A stretch of DNA of 64,000 nt. It comes from Nonomuraea wenchangensis (GTDB taxonomy: Bacteria; Actinomycetota; Actinomycetes; Streptosporangiales; Streptosporangiaceae). The stretch spans positions 439,576 through 503,575 of the forward strand of contig NZ_FOHX01000004.1 of NCBI RefSeq assembly GCF_900111685.1. Direction: 5' to 3'. This document shows positions 17,876 through 26,157 of this stretch, in pieces. The notes beneath the pieces are model-generated. The model was not told the DNA's origin and ran no database searches. It saw only the letters and a list, made by a program, of their open reading frames with translations. Every line of letters starts with the position of its first letter. Within the stretch, counting starts at the first letter, position 1. A program made the translations under genes and the position numbers.

Positions 17876-18879
17876 CCCAGGTCGAGGACGCCGGCGTGGA
17901 CGCGCGCCCCGAGCGCCGCCGCCCCCGATGGACCCCCACCGGGCGGCGCCGGGCGGCGGTGGCCGCGCTGCTGGCCGCCGCGCTCTACGCGCCGTTCCAG
18001 CTCGTCCCCTTCCACGTCTTCCAGCTCACGATGGTCCTGGTGTACGCGGTCGCGCTGCTCGGGCTGAACCTGCTCGTCGGGCACGCCGGGCAGATCTCGC
18101 TCGGGCACGGGGCGTTCTTCGCCGTGGGCGCGTACACGGCGGCGGTCCTGACGCACGGGCCCGGCCTGCCGTACCCGCTGACGTTGCCGGCCGCGGCGGT
18201 CGTGGCGTTCCTGCTGGGGCTGGCGTTCGGGGTGCCCGCGGTACGGCTGCGCGGGCTCTACCTGGCGCTCGTCACGCTGGCCATGGCGATCTTCCTGGTG
18301 CCGCTGCTCAAGCGGTTCGAGGGCGTCACCGGCGGCTCGATGGGGCTGACGCTGCCCAAGCCGGGCCCGCCGGCCTGGAGCGGCCTCGCCGAGGACCAGT
18401 GGCTGTACTTCCTCGCGCTCGCGGTCGCCGTGGCCTCGTTCGCGCTGGTGGGCAGCCTGCTGCGGTCGCGGGTGGGGCGGGCGCTGCACGCGCTGCGCGA
18501 CGACGAGGGCGCGGCCGAGGTCATGGGGGTGCGGCTGCCCGCGTACAAGACGCTGGCCTTCGCGTGGAGCGCGATGTTCGCCGGCGTGGCCGGCTGCGTC
18601 TACACGTGGGTGATCGGGTTCGTCTCGCCGGACTCGTTCACCGTCAACCTGTCCATCACCCTGCTCGCCGGCCTGGTCGTCGGCGGGCTCGGCTCGACGG
18701 CCGGGCCGGTGCTCGGCGCGCTGTTCGTGATGTTCGTCCCCAGCATCGCGCAGGACCTCAACGAGGCCGCGCCGGGCGTCATCCTCGGCCTGCTGATCAT
18801 CGCGGTGATGTACGTGGCTCCCACGGGCCTCGCCGGGCTGGCCGGCCGCCTGATCAGGAAAATCCCCCGGAAGGAGTGA
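17872..18879 (+). CDS. livM: Branched-chain amino acid-type ABC permease (LivM)
   Basis: Protein of 335 residues, the second membrane subunit. After a charged ~25-residue cytoplasmic start come about nine hydrophobic segments, with the hallmark LLVGHAGQISLGHGAFFAVG and the EAA-like coupling region ALRDDEGAAEVMGVRLPAYK. It ends in a basic tail (RLIRKIPRKE). The binding-protein gene follows after 5 nt. Family assignment is certain; the imported compound is not. Confidence 0.94.
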   Translation: MTQVEDAGVDARPERRRPRWTPTGRRRAAVAALLAAALYAPFQLVPFHVFQLTMVLVYAVALLGLNLLVGHAGQISLGHGAFFAVGAYTAAVLTHGPGLPYPLTLPAAAVVAFLLGLAFGVPAVRLRGLYLALVTLAMAIFLVPLLKRFEGVTGGSMGLTLPKPGPPAWSGLAEDQWLYFLALAVAVASFALVGSLLRSRVGRALHALRDDEGAAEVMGVRLPAYKTLAFAWSAMFAGVAGCVYTWVIGFVSPDSFTVNLSITLLAGLVVGGLGSTAGPVLGALFVMFVPSIAQDLNEAAPGVILGLLIIAVMYVAPTGLAGLAGRLIRKIPRKE

Positions 18880-18884
18880 GAGGG

Positions 18885-20153
18885 ATGCGTGTATCTGCGA
18901 TCGGCTGCGCGGCGCTGCTCCTGGTCGCCGTCGGCGCCTGCGGGGGGCGCGAGAGCGGCGGCGAGGCAGGGACGGCCGCCTCCGGCCAGTGCCAGGGCCA
19001 GCAGACGACCGGCATCACCGACAAGAGCATCAAGCTGGGCGGCATCTACCCGCTGTCCGGCCCGGCCTCGGCCTACGGGGACATCCCCAAGGGCATCAAG
19101 GCGTACTTCGACTACGTCAACGCCGAGAAGGGCGGCATCGGCGGGCGCACGGTCGAGTTCATCGTGCGCGACGACGGCTACCAGCCGCCGAAGGCCGTCG
19201 AGGAGGCCCGCAGGCTGGTGGAGCAGGACCAGGTCTTCGCCCTGTTCCAGACGCTCGGCACCCCCTCCACCACCGCCACCTGGGACTACACCAACCAGCG
19301 CAAGGTGCCGCAGGTCTTCGTCGCGACCGGCGCGTCCAAGTGGGGCACCGACGGCGCGCACCCGTGGACCATCGGCTGGCAGCCGAACTACGTCTCCGAG
19401 GCCCGCGTCTACGCGCAGTACCTGAAGGCCGAGAAGCCGTCGGCCAAGATCGCGGTGCTCTACCAGAACGACGACTTCGGCAAGGACCTGCTCGGCGGCT
19501 TCAAGAAGGCCATCGAGGGCACCCAGCTCACGATCGTCGCCGAGCAGAGCTACGAGGTCACCGACCCCAGCATTGACCCCCAGATGCGCAACCTCGCCGG
19601 CTCGAAGGCCGAGGTGTTCCTCGACATCACCACGCCGAAGTTCGGCTCGCAGGCGCTGGCCGCCGACGTCAGGAACACCGGCTGGAACCCGCTGCACATC
19701 ATCAACAACGTCGCCGCCTCGATCACCGTGCTCAAGCCGGTCGGCTTCGACAACGTGCAGGGCGTCGTGTCCAGCTCGTACTACAAGGACCCGAACGACC
19801 CGACCTGGGCGACCGACGCCGAGATGACGCTCTACAAGCAGAAGGTCAAGCAGTACGCGCCCGGAGCCGACCCGAACATCCCCTACCTGACCTTCGGCTG
19901 GGCCGTCGCCAACAGCTTCCACAAGGCGATGGACGCGGCCAAGTGCCCGACCAGGGAAGGGCTGCGGGATTCGGTGCGCGACCTGCGGAACGTCCCGATC
20001 GACATGCTGCTGCCCGGCGTGACGCTCAGCACCGGGCAGGGGGACGCGTTCCCGATCGAGTCGATGCAGTTGATGACGTTCAAGGGGCAGCGGTGGGAGC
20101 TGTTCGGGCAGGTCATCGACACGCGCAAGGAGTTCGGGCCGCTGACCGGCTGA
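18885..20153 (+). CDS. Liv-type substrate-binding lipoprotein
   Basis: Protein of 422 residues. A short lipoprotein signal ends in lipobox VGAC (Cys about residue 19), so it is tethered outside the membrane. The mature part is a type 1 periplasmic binding fold (Peripla_BP_6), starting at IKLGGIYPLSGPASAYG and continuing through the two lobes. GGAGTGAGAGGG before the ATG is a good ribosome site. This class binds amino acids, amides, urea or aromatic acids. With an acyl-CoA ligase and PucR regulator next door a carboxylate is plausible, but nothing in the sequence decides it. Last gene of the operon, followed by a strong terminator. Confidence 0.93.
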   Translation: MRVSAIGCAALLLVAVGACGGRESGGEAGTAASGQCQGQQTTGITDKSIKLGGIYPLSGPASAYGDIPKGIKAYFDYVNAEKGGIGGRTVEFIVRDDGYQPPKAVEEARRLVEQDQVFALFQTLGTPSTTATWDYTNQRKVPQVFVATGASKWGTDGAHPWTIGWQPNYVSEARVYAQYLKAEKPSAKIAVLYQNDDFGKDLLGGFKKAIEGTQLTIVAEQSYEVTDPSIDPQMRNLAGSKAEVFLDITTPKFGSQALAADVRNTGWNPLHIINNVAASITVLKPVGFDNVQGVVSSSYYKDPNDPTWATDAEMTLYKQKVKQYAPGADPNIPYLTFGWAVANSFHKAMDAAKCPTREGLRDSVRDLRNVPIDMLLPGVTLSTGQGDAFPIESMQLMTFKGQRWELFGQVIDTRKEFGPLTG

Positions 20154-20160
20154 CCGCCCG

Positions 20161-20187
20161 CCGCCGTCCACACCCTGTGGACGGCGG
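20161..20187. terminator. Bidirectional terminator hairpin
   Basis: A perfect 12-bp stem with a 3-nt loop lies between two convergent genes: the left arm CCGCCGTCCACA pairs with TGTGGACGGCGG. It starts 8 bp after the binding-protein stop and ends 4 bp before the epimerase stop. No U-tract is present, as is common in actinomycetes. Confidence 0.85.
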
Positions 20188-20190
20188 CCT

Positions 20191-21144
20191 TCACACGGTG
20201 ATGGTGCCCATCCGCACCAGCCGATCGACGGCCTCCTCGATCGCTTCCAGCGCCTCGTAGCGGGGCCGGTGGCCGAGCAGCCGCTCCGCCTTCGCCATGC
20301 TGCAGTGCGGGCTGTACATGATGTGGTCGTACGTGACCGCCGCGTCCTCCTCGGACACCGTGGCCCGCCACTGCTCCCACGGCAGGTAGGTCAGCCGCGC
20401 CTCCCGCCCGAACCACCCGGCCACCGCCTCGGCGTAGCCGCGCAGCGTGAGCGCGCCCGCCGCCACCGAGTGGAAGCTCTCGCCGACCGACGCCGACGGC
20501 GTGGCCAGCGCGTCCATGAACAGCCTGGCCACGTCGTCGGCGTGCACGTGCTGCACGGTCTCCATGCCGAAGTTGGGGAGCGCCAGCTCCTCCCCGTCGG
20601 CCAGGGTCTGGAAGACGGCCGGGTTGACGTTGCCCGCCGGGTTGACCGGCACCCAGCCGGGCCCGGTGATGTGGCCGGGATGGACGATCGTGGCGGGGAA
20701 CCCGTCGCGGTGCGCCCGCTCCAGCAGGTATGCCTCGATCGCGGCCTTGCGTTTGCCGTACTCGCCGAGCGGACGCTTCGGCCGGTCCTCGGTCGTCGGC
20801 ACCCGCGCGCTCGGGCCGTGCGTCCAGATCGTCCCGCAGTGCAGGAAGTGCCGGACCCGCCCGGTCAGCGCCTCGGCCAGGTGGCGGGCGCTCGCCTCCT
20901 CGAAGCAGATGAGGTCGATGACCGCGTCGCCCTCCAGGTCGGCGATCCGCCGCCCGAACGTGCCGTCCGCGTCCTCCGCGTCCCGGTCCGCCGAGACGGC
21001 GGTGACCCGCCGCCAGGCGCCGTGCGGGGTGTAGGGCTCCCGCTTGCCCCTGCTCACCGCCACGACGTCGTGGCCCGCGTCCACCAGCCTGGGGACGAGA
21101 TAGGTGCCGATATGGCCGCTCGCGCCGATCACCACTACACGCAT
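20191..21144 (-). CDS. NAD(P)-dependent epimerase/dehydratase-like extended SDR
   Basis: Protein of 317 residues with the extended short-chain dehydrogenase fold. The nucleotide-binding motif is GASGHIGTYL at residues 8-17, and a tyrosine-lysine pair appears in YGKRKAA. HPGHITGPGWVPVN is the segment following the active site in sugar epimerases and related reductases. Enzymes of this group act on nucleotide sugars or small carbonyl compounds. The gene stands alone on the minus strand between a terminator and a divergent secreted-protein gene, so context gives no pathway. The cofactor site looks intact. Confidence 0.85.
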   Translation of the reverse strand: MRVVVIGASGHIGTYLVPRLVDAGHDVVAVSRGKREPYTPHGAWRRVTAVSADRDAEDADGTFGRRIADLEGDAVIDLICFEEASARHLAEALTGRVRHFLHCGTIWTHGPSARVPTTEDRPKRPLGEYGKRKAAIEAYLLERAHRDGFPATIVHPGHITGPGWVPVNPAGNVNPAVFQTLADGEELALPNFGMETVQHVHADDVARLFMDALATPSASVGESFHSVAAGALTLRGYAEAVAGWFGREARLTYLPWEQWRATVSEEDAAVTYDHIMYSPHCSMAKAERLLGHRPRYEALEAIEEAVDRLVRMGTITV

Positions 21145-21268
21145 GGACGCAGCGTAACCCGGAAGCGAAGGGACTCAACGCGGGCTCGACGCCGGCTCAA
21201 CACCGCGCGACCTACCTTCACCTCGGAGGCGGAATCCGGCCCCATTCATCAGCAGAAAGGCCGACATC

Positions 21269-21715
21269 ATGCGACACGCAAGCTTCGCCCTCGCCCTCGC
21301 CACCACCGGCCTGGCCCTCGCCACGGCCGCGCCGGCCCTCGCCGCGCCGGCCGCGCAGAGCGCGGCTTCGACCGCCACGACCGTGTCTGCCATGGCGAGC
21401 TGGCGCACCCTCCGGCACGAGGCGCTGCCCCCGCAGAAGGGCTACTTCTCCACCCACACCTGGAACCGGCCCGCGGGCGCCCGGGTGATGCAGGTCAAGG
21501 CCCGCTGCTGGGGCAACGACTCGAACCTGAAGGTCAACCTCTGGTTCCTGCGCAAGTGGGGCGCAGGCGAGAAGATCGCCAAGTCCGGCAGGTGGCGGTG
21601 CAACGGCAAGTACGGCATCGTGCGCATCAGCAACGCCGGGCACTCGCTCTACTGGGCGACCTTCTCGCTGAGCAAGAAGCACACCGTCGAGTACTGGGTG
21701 CAGTACTACAAGTAG
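21269..21715 (+). CDS. Small secreted protein of unknown function
   Basis: 148 residues. A clear Sec signal peptide (~1-28, [13 protein letters not shown]) gives a mature protein of about 110 residues rich in Trp, Tyr and Lys. Two Cys (in KARCWGN and RWRCNGK) could form one disulfide. GAAAGG lies upstream of the ATG. I do not recognise the family; the compact, basic, aromatic mature part with alternating strands (MQVKARCW, KVNLWFL, SLYWATF, VEYWVQYYK) suggests a small beta-sandwich. It ends 11 bp before the convergent P450 stop. Confidence 0.75.
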   Translation: MRHASFALALATTGLALATAAPALAAPAAQSAASTATTVSAMASWRTLRHEALPPQKGYFSTHTWNRPAGARVMQVKARCWGNDSNLKVNLWFLRKWGAGEKIAKSGRWRCNGKYGIVRISNAGHSLYWATFSLSKKHTVEYWVQYYK

Positions 21716-21726
21716 CGCGCGCGGGG

Positions 21727-22926
21727 CTACCAGGCGACCGGCAGCGAGGACAGCCCGTACACGACGCTGAACGAGCGGAACACCGGCTCGGCGCCGTCGG
21801 CCACCCGCAGCCCCGGGAAACGCTGGAACAGCGCGGGGAAGGCCATCTTCAGCTCCATCCTGGCGAGCGGCGCCCCCAGGCAGTGGTGGATGCCGTGCCC
21901 GAACGCGAGATGGCCGTGGTCGCCGCGCGTCAGGTCGAACCGGTCGGCGTCCGGCACCGCACCGGAGTCCCTGTTGGCCGTGGGCAGGGAGCAGATCACC
22001 AGGTCGCCGGCCGCGATGACGGTGTCGCCGAGCCGGGTCTCCGTGGCGGCGACCTTGGTGGTGCCGGAGTGGACGATGCTGAGCCAGCGCAGCAGCTCCT
22101 CCACCGTCGCCTCGATCCGCTCGGGCTCCTTGCGCAGCAGGTCGAGCTGTTCCGGGTGGCGGAGCAGCGCCAGCGTGCCGAGCGAGAGCATGTTGGAGGT
22201 CGTCTCGTGCCCGGCGAACAGCAGCAGGCTGCCGATGCCGATCAGCTCGTCCTTGGTGAGGTCGTCGCCGTGCTCGCGGACCAGCATGCCGAGCAGGTCC
22301 TCGCCGGGGTCGGCCTGGATGCGGCCGACCAGGTCCTCCATGTACGCCCGCCCCTGGAACTGCAGCGCCACCCGCTCCTCGGCGGGCACCGTCACGTCGA
22401 GCATCCGGCTGGTGCGCTCCTGGAACCCGGCGCGGTCCTCGTACGGCACGCCGAGCAGCTCGCAGATCACCAGCGACGGGATCGGCAGCGCGAACGCCGG
22501 CACCAGGTCGACGCCGGCCCCGGCGGCCTCCATGGCGTCCAGGTGCTCGTCGATGATGGCCTTGACGCGGGGCTCCATGCGCCGCATGCGCCGGAGCGTG
22601 AACTCGGGGGTCAGCATGCGCCGCAGCCGGGTGTGCTCCGGCGGGTCCTGGCCGAGCAGGTTGCCCGCGTTGATCTTGGCGAGCTGCTCGGGGGTCATCT
22701 CCGGGGCTCCGGGCAGCCGCGCGATGGTCTGCTTGGCGATCGGGAACCGCTCGGCGTCGCCCAGGACCTCGCGGACGTAGGCGTGCCGGCTGACCAGCCA
22801 GGCGTCGGCGCCGAACGCGGTCTTGATCCGGGTGACGCCCGATTCCTCGCGGGCCGCGGCGAGGTCCGGCGCGGGGTCGAACTGCGCGCGCCGCATGTGC
22901 AGCGGCATCACCGAGGACTCGGACAT
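21727..22926 (-). CDS. Cytochrome P450
   Basis: Protein of 399 residues, the usual length for bacterial soluble P450s. The I-helix has the oxygen-activation motif LFAGHETTSN, the K-helix ExxR is in EELLRW, and the heme-binding loop FGHGIHHCLG carries the Cys349 ligand. It resembles CYP105/CYP107 enzymes that hydroxylate polyketides, terpenes or xenobiotics. No ferredoxin gene is adjacent. ATG at 22926 has AGGGG upstream; an earlier in-frame ATG at 22971 lacks a ribosome site. A FAD monooxygenase gene is divergent across 205 bp, which could indicate a shared oxidative task. Confidence 0.93.
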   Translation of the reverse strand: MSESSVMPLHMRRAQFDPAPDLAAAREESGVTRIKTAFGADAWLVSRHAYVREVLGDAERFPIAKQTIARLPGAPEMTPEQLAKINAGNLLGQDPPEHTRLRRMLTPEFTLRRMRRMEPRVKAIIDEHLDAMEAAGAGVDLVPAFALPIPSLVICELLGVPYEDRAGFQERTSRMLDVTVPAEERVALQFQGRAYMEDLVGRIQADPGEDLLGMLVREHGDDLTKDELIGIGSLLLFAGHETTSNMLSLGTLALLRHPEQLDLLRKEPERIEATVEELLRWLSIVHSGTTKVAATETRLGDTVIAAGDLVICSLPTANRDSGAVPDADRFDLTRGDHGHLAFGHGIHHCLGAPLARMELKMAFPALFQRFPGLRVADGAEPVFRSFSVVYGLSSLPVAW

Positions 22927-23131
22927 GGGTACCCCTGAATGATCGGCGTTGGTGTGCCGTAACCGTAACAACGCGGGAGGGGTGCCTCTAGTGTGATCTT
23001 CAATCAGTTATGGGTTCGTACCGCGCTTGATCACCTTTCCGCGATCCAGGGCCCCCGCGGGCGCCTTGACGGTGGCGACGGGACGCCAGGAGCATGCCCG
23101 TAACTTCCGAGGACGATTGGGGACGGTGGAG

Positions 23132-24646
23132 ATGGAGAAGGCGGGCGTGCCCGAGCAGGTGCCCGTGCTGGTCGCCGGAGGCGGGCCCGTCGGCCTGGCG
23201 ACCGCCGTGGAGCTGGCGCACCACGGCGTGCGGAGCCTGGTGGTCGAGCCGCGGGAGACGGTGTCGTGGCTGCGCCCACGCGCCAAGACCACCTCCGCCC
23301 GGACGATGGAGCTGCTGCGCCGCTGGGGCCTCGCCGAGACGTTACGCGCCCGCGCCCCGCTCGCGGTGTCCTGGTCGGACCAGGCGGTGTTCGTCAACAG
23401 CCTGCTCGGCCGCGAGATCGCCAGGATCGGCGGCTGCTTCGGCCTCGACCTGGTCGGCTCCGACCTCGCCGCCGAGCCGGGGCAGCAGGCCCCCCAGCCG
23501 CTGGTCGAGGAGATCCTGCGGGAGGCGGCCGGCGACGCGCTGCTCACCGGCTGGCAGGTGGCCGGGCTGACCGAGGACGGCGACGGGGTCACCGTGCGGA
23601 TCGTGTCGGGCGAGGGCGAGGAGCGCGAGGTCAGGGCCGCGTACGTGGTCGGCTGCGACGGCCCGCGCAGCGTCACCAGGGCCGCCATCGGCGCCCGCTA
23701 CGAGGGCCGCCAGGACGCCCGCCCCAACTTCAACATCGTCTTCCGCGCCCCCGGCCTCGCCGAGCGCGTCCCGCACGGCCCCGCCGTCCACTACTGGGTG
23801 CTCAACCCCGCCCAGCCCGGCCTGACCGGCCGCCTCGACCTGAAGGACACCTGGTGGTGCATCGCCCAGGGCGTACGGGCCGAGGACGCCGACCCGGTGC
23901 GGCTCGTCCGCAACCTGGCCGGCGACGACGACCTGGAGGTCGAGATCCTCGCGACCGACCCGTGGACCGCCCGCATGCTGCTGGCCGACCGTTACGCGAC
24001 GGCGCGCGTGTTCCTGGCCGGTGACGCCGCCCACCAGAACCCGCCCTACGGCGGCCACGGCTTCAACACCGGCATCGGCGACGCGGTCAACATCGGCTGG
24101 AAGCTCGCCGCCGTGCTGAACGGCTGGGCGCCGGCCGCGTTGCTGGGCACGTACGAGGCCGAGCGCCGCCCGATCGCCGCCGACACCATCGAGGCAGCCG
24201 CAGCGAACATGGCCACCCTCGCCCCCGAGCTCGCCGACCCGGCGCTGATGGGCGACGAGACCGAGTTCGAGAAGGTGCGCCCGGCGGTGGCCGAGGCCGT
24301 GCTGCGCACGAAGCACAGCGAGTTCCACAGCCTGGACCTGGTGCTCGGCTACGTCTACACGGGCTCGCCGATCGTCGCCGACGGCGCCGGCGAACGCCTC
24401 CCGCACCGCTGGCTCGCCCCCGGCGTCTCCCTTTACGACCGCCTCGGCCGCGGCTTCACCCTCCTCGGCGACCCGGACGCGCCCGGCGTCAAGACCCTGG
24501 AGGCCGAGGCCCGCGACCTCGGCGTCCCCCTGGAGGTCGTCCCGCTCCCGGGCGAACCCCTGACCCTGGTCCGCCCCGACCAGCACGTGGCCTGGCGCGG
24601 CGACACCCCGGAAGGCGTGCTCGGCCGCGCGCTGGCCATGAGCTGA
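23132..24646 (+). CDS. FAD-dependent aromatic/polyketide monooxygenase
   Basis: Protein of 504 residues of the PheA/TfdB (class A flavoprotein) group. The dinucleotide fold GGGPVGLATAVEL is near the N-terminus, followed by the DG-type motif CDGPRSVTR. The GD motif GDAAHQNPPYGGHGFNTG binds the FAD ribityl, and a C-terminal thioredoxin-like region closes the protein. It hydroxylates phenolic or polyketide rings with NAD(P)H. It converges with a second, damaged relative 4 bp away. ATG at 23132 is chosen at the start of the conserved region; a GTG at 23126 is also possible. Confidence 0.9.
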   Translation: MEKAGVPEQVPVLVAGGGPVGLATAVELAHHGVRSLVVEPRETVSWLRPRAKTTSARTMELLRRWGLAETLRARAPLAVSWSDQAVFVNSLLGREIARIGGCFGLDLVGSDLAAEPGQQAPQPLVEEILREAAGDALLTGWQVAGLTEDGDGVTVRIVSGEGEEREVRAAYVVGCDGPRSVTRAAIGARYEGRQDARPNFNIVFRAPGLAERVPHGPAVHYWVLNPAQPGLTGRLDLKDTWWCIAQGVRAEDADPVRLVRNLAGDDDLEVEILATDPWTARMLLADRYATARVFLAGDAAHQNPPYGGHGFNTGIGDAVNIGWKLAAVLNGWAPAALLGTYEAERRPIAADTIEAAAANMATLAPELADPALMGDETEFEKVRPAVAEAVLRTKHSEFHSLDLVLGYVYTGSPIVADGAGERLPHRWLAPGVSLYDRLGRGFTLLGDPDAPGVKTLEAEARDLGVPLEVVPLPGEPLTLVRPDQHVAWRGDTPEGVLGRALAMS

Positions 24647-24649
24647 CCG

Positions 24650-25891
24650 TCAGGCGCGGCTCGCGGTGCCCGCCCCGAACCATCTCCCGGCCGCCTCGGC
24701 CAGCCCGTCGGCGCCCGCCCACGCCACGTAGCCGTCGGGCCTGATCAGCAGCGCGTCGGCGGGCGGTCGCACGCCGGCGGCGTGGACGACCTCGATCCAG
24801 TCGTCGTCGCCCGTCAGGCCGTCCGTGCCGCCGCCGAGGTCGAGCAGCACCGGACGGCCGCTCCGCAGCAGCTCGGCCACCCGCCGCCCGTCCGCCAGCT
24901 CCAGGTCGGGCACGAAGCCGCCGGCCGGCGGACGGGCGTCCGGGGCTCCGGGGGCGTAGCGCACGCCGGAGTCGTACAGCAGCCCGGCCAGGTGGCGGAC
25001 CGGCTCCTCGAAGGCGAACACCTCGCCGAGCAGCTCGCGCAGCGCGTCGCCGTCCTCGCCAGCCAGGAACACCCGGCCCGCACGGTAGCGCTCCGCCAGC
25101 CGGGCCTGCGCGACGGTGGTCGACAACCAGATCGGCTCGCCGAGCGGCAGCTCGCGGCCGAGGTGCCGGCGCAGTGCCGTCTGGAACATCTCCAGGGTCA
25201 CCGGACCGCGGGGCGGCGCGCCGCGCTCGCGGACCCCGGCGACGAGCACGCCCTGCTGGAGCGAGGTCAGCAGGACGCGGCCGTGGCGGGTGCGGTTCCA
25301 GCCGGGCTCCATGCCCGCCGGCGCGATCTCCTCCAGCGGCCTGGCACCGGTCTTGAAGTGGCCGATGATCAGCCTTTCCTCGTCGGTGTCGCCGGGGAAG
25401 CCGATGCCGGCGGCCTCGCGTACGCGGCTGTGGCCGCCGTCGCAGCCGACGGCGTACCGGGCGCGCAGCTCGCCCTGGCCGGTGGTCAGTGTCACCCCTT
25501 CCGCGTCCTGGGCGAGCGCGAGCACCTCGCATCCGCGCCTGATGTCGGCTCCGAGCTCCAGCGCCCGCTCGGTGAGCAGCCGTTCGAGGCGTGGCTGCTG
25601 GATGACCAGGACGCGCAGGGGGATGTCCGGAACCCCCTCGAAGCGCAGCGGCACGGACGCGAACGGGAAGCCGGGCGCGGGCCCCGCGTACGGGCTGCCG
25701 GCGCTGAAGCGCTCCAGCAGGCCGCGGTGGTCAAGGGTCTCGACGATCTGCCCCACCAGGCCGTTGGCCTTGGGCAGGTCGCCGATCCCCGGGTTCTTGT
25801 CCAGCACGATGGGGCGGACGCCGGCCAGGCTCAGCTCGCACGCGAGCATGAGCCCCACGGGTCCCGCCCCCACGATCAGCACGTTCTCCAT
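24650..25891 (-). CDS. FAD monooxygenase-like protein lacking the GD FAD-binding motif
   Basis: 413 residues, about 80-100 shorter than related aromatic hydroxylases. The Rossmann motif GAGPVGLMLACEL and the CDGGHSRVREAAG motif are present, and the C-terminal thioredoxin-like region (~310-405) is normal. The reading passes directly from GRVFLAG to EDGDALRELLGEVF. In intact relatives, including the neighbour at 23132, this place holds GDAAH-x-P-x-GG-x-G and the following helices. The gap is in frame at about 25057-25063. Since that motif binds FAD, activity is doubtful unless the protein has a new role. It is probably leaderless, with the start 7 nt from a -10 element of a symmetric divergent promoter. 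Confidence 0.8.
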   Translation of the reverse strand: MENVLIVGAGPVGLMLACELSLAGVRPIVLDKNPGIGDLPKANGLVGQIVETLDHRGLLERFSAGSPYAGPAPGFPFASVPLRFEGVPDIPLRVLVIQQPRLERLLTERALELGADIRRGCEVLALAQDAEGVTLTTGQGELRARYAVGCDGGHSRVREAAGIGFPGDTDEERLIIGHFKTGARPLEEIAPAGMEPGWNRTRHGRVLLTSLQQGVLVAGVRERGAPPRGPVTLEMFQTALRRHLGRELPLGEPIWLSTTVAQARLAERYRAGRVFLAGEDGDALRELLGEVFAFEEPVRHLAGLLYDSGVRYAPGAPDARPPAGGFVPDLELADGRRVAELLRSGRPVLLDLGGGTDGLTGDDDWIEVVHAAGVRPPADALLIRPDGYVAWAGADGLAEAAGRWFGAGTASRA

Positions 25892-25893
25892 GT

Positions 25894-25941
25894 TTGTCAG
25901 GCTAGATTGACAGAATCGTGGCTGTCAATCTAGCCTGACAA
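25894..25941. promoter_or_regulatory. Perfectly symmetric interleaved divergent promoters/operator
   Basis: Two 20-bp arms (25894-25913 and 25922-25941) are exact inverted copies around an 8-bp centre. Each arm is itself nearly palindromic (TGTCANNCTAGNNTGACA). Rightward: -35 TTGACA at 25907-25912, 18-bp spacer, -10 TAGCCT at 25931-25936, GTG start 7 nt later. Leftward: the mirror image, -35 at 25923-25928, -10 at 25899-25904, ATG 7 nt later. Spacing fits leaderless transcripts both ways. The arms also look like two operator sites for a dimeric regulator. Confidence 0.85.
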
Positions 25942-25943
25942 GC

Positions 25944-26147
25944 GTGGACGTCACAGAGTTGTCCGAGCGCATCAGATCGAACGACCCGGCCATGGGCCTG
26001 CGGGCGGTCGGCGCGCTGCACCGGCTGGCCGAGCAGGTCGAGGCGGTGTCGGTGGCGCTGGCCAGGGAGCAGGGCTGGACCTGGGAGCAGATCGGCGACG
26101 CGCTCGGCATGTCACGACAGTCGGTGCACGCCAAATACGGAAAGTGA
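25944..26147 (+). CDS. Small helix-turn-helix protein
   Basis: 67 residues. The C-terminal half is a helix-turn-helix resembling resolvase/sigma region 4 types (WEQIGDALGMSRQSVHAKYG); the N-terminal half is one amphipathic helix (LHRLAEQVEAVSVALAREQG). The GTG start is two bases after the symmetric promoter element, so the message is probably leaderless. It is followed after 10 bp by a Clp-N-domain gene, a pairing I recall from other actinomycetes. It may be the DNA-binding partner of that protein and could bind the palindrome in front of it. Function not established. Confidence 0.75.
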   Translation: MDVTELSERIRSNDPAMGLRAVGALHRLAEQVEAVSVALAREQGWTWEQIGDALGMSRQSVHAKYGK

Positions 26148-26157
26148 GGCATCCAGG

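Noticed and set aside
20269..22938. Plus-strand 889-codon frame across epimerase and P450 genes
   Set aside because: Runs through two clear opposite-strand genes and a clear plus-strand secreted protein in another frame; composition is that of a shadow.
25894..25941. Inverted repeat as insertion-sequence ends or attachment site
   Set aside because: Only 8 bp lie between the arms, no transposase or integrase is nearby, and -35/-10 elements explain every arm base better.
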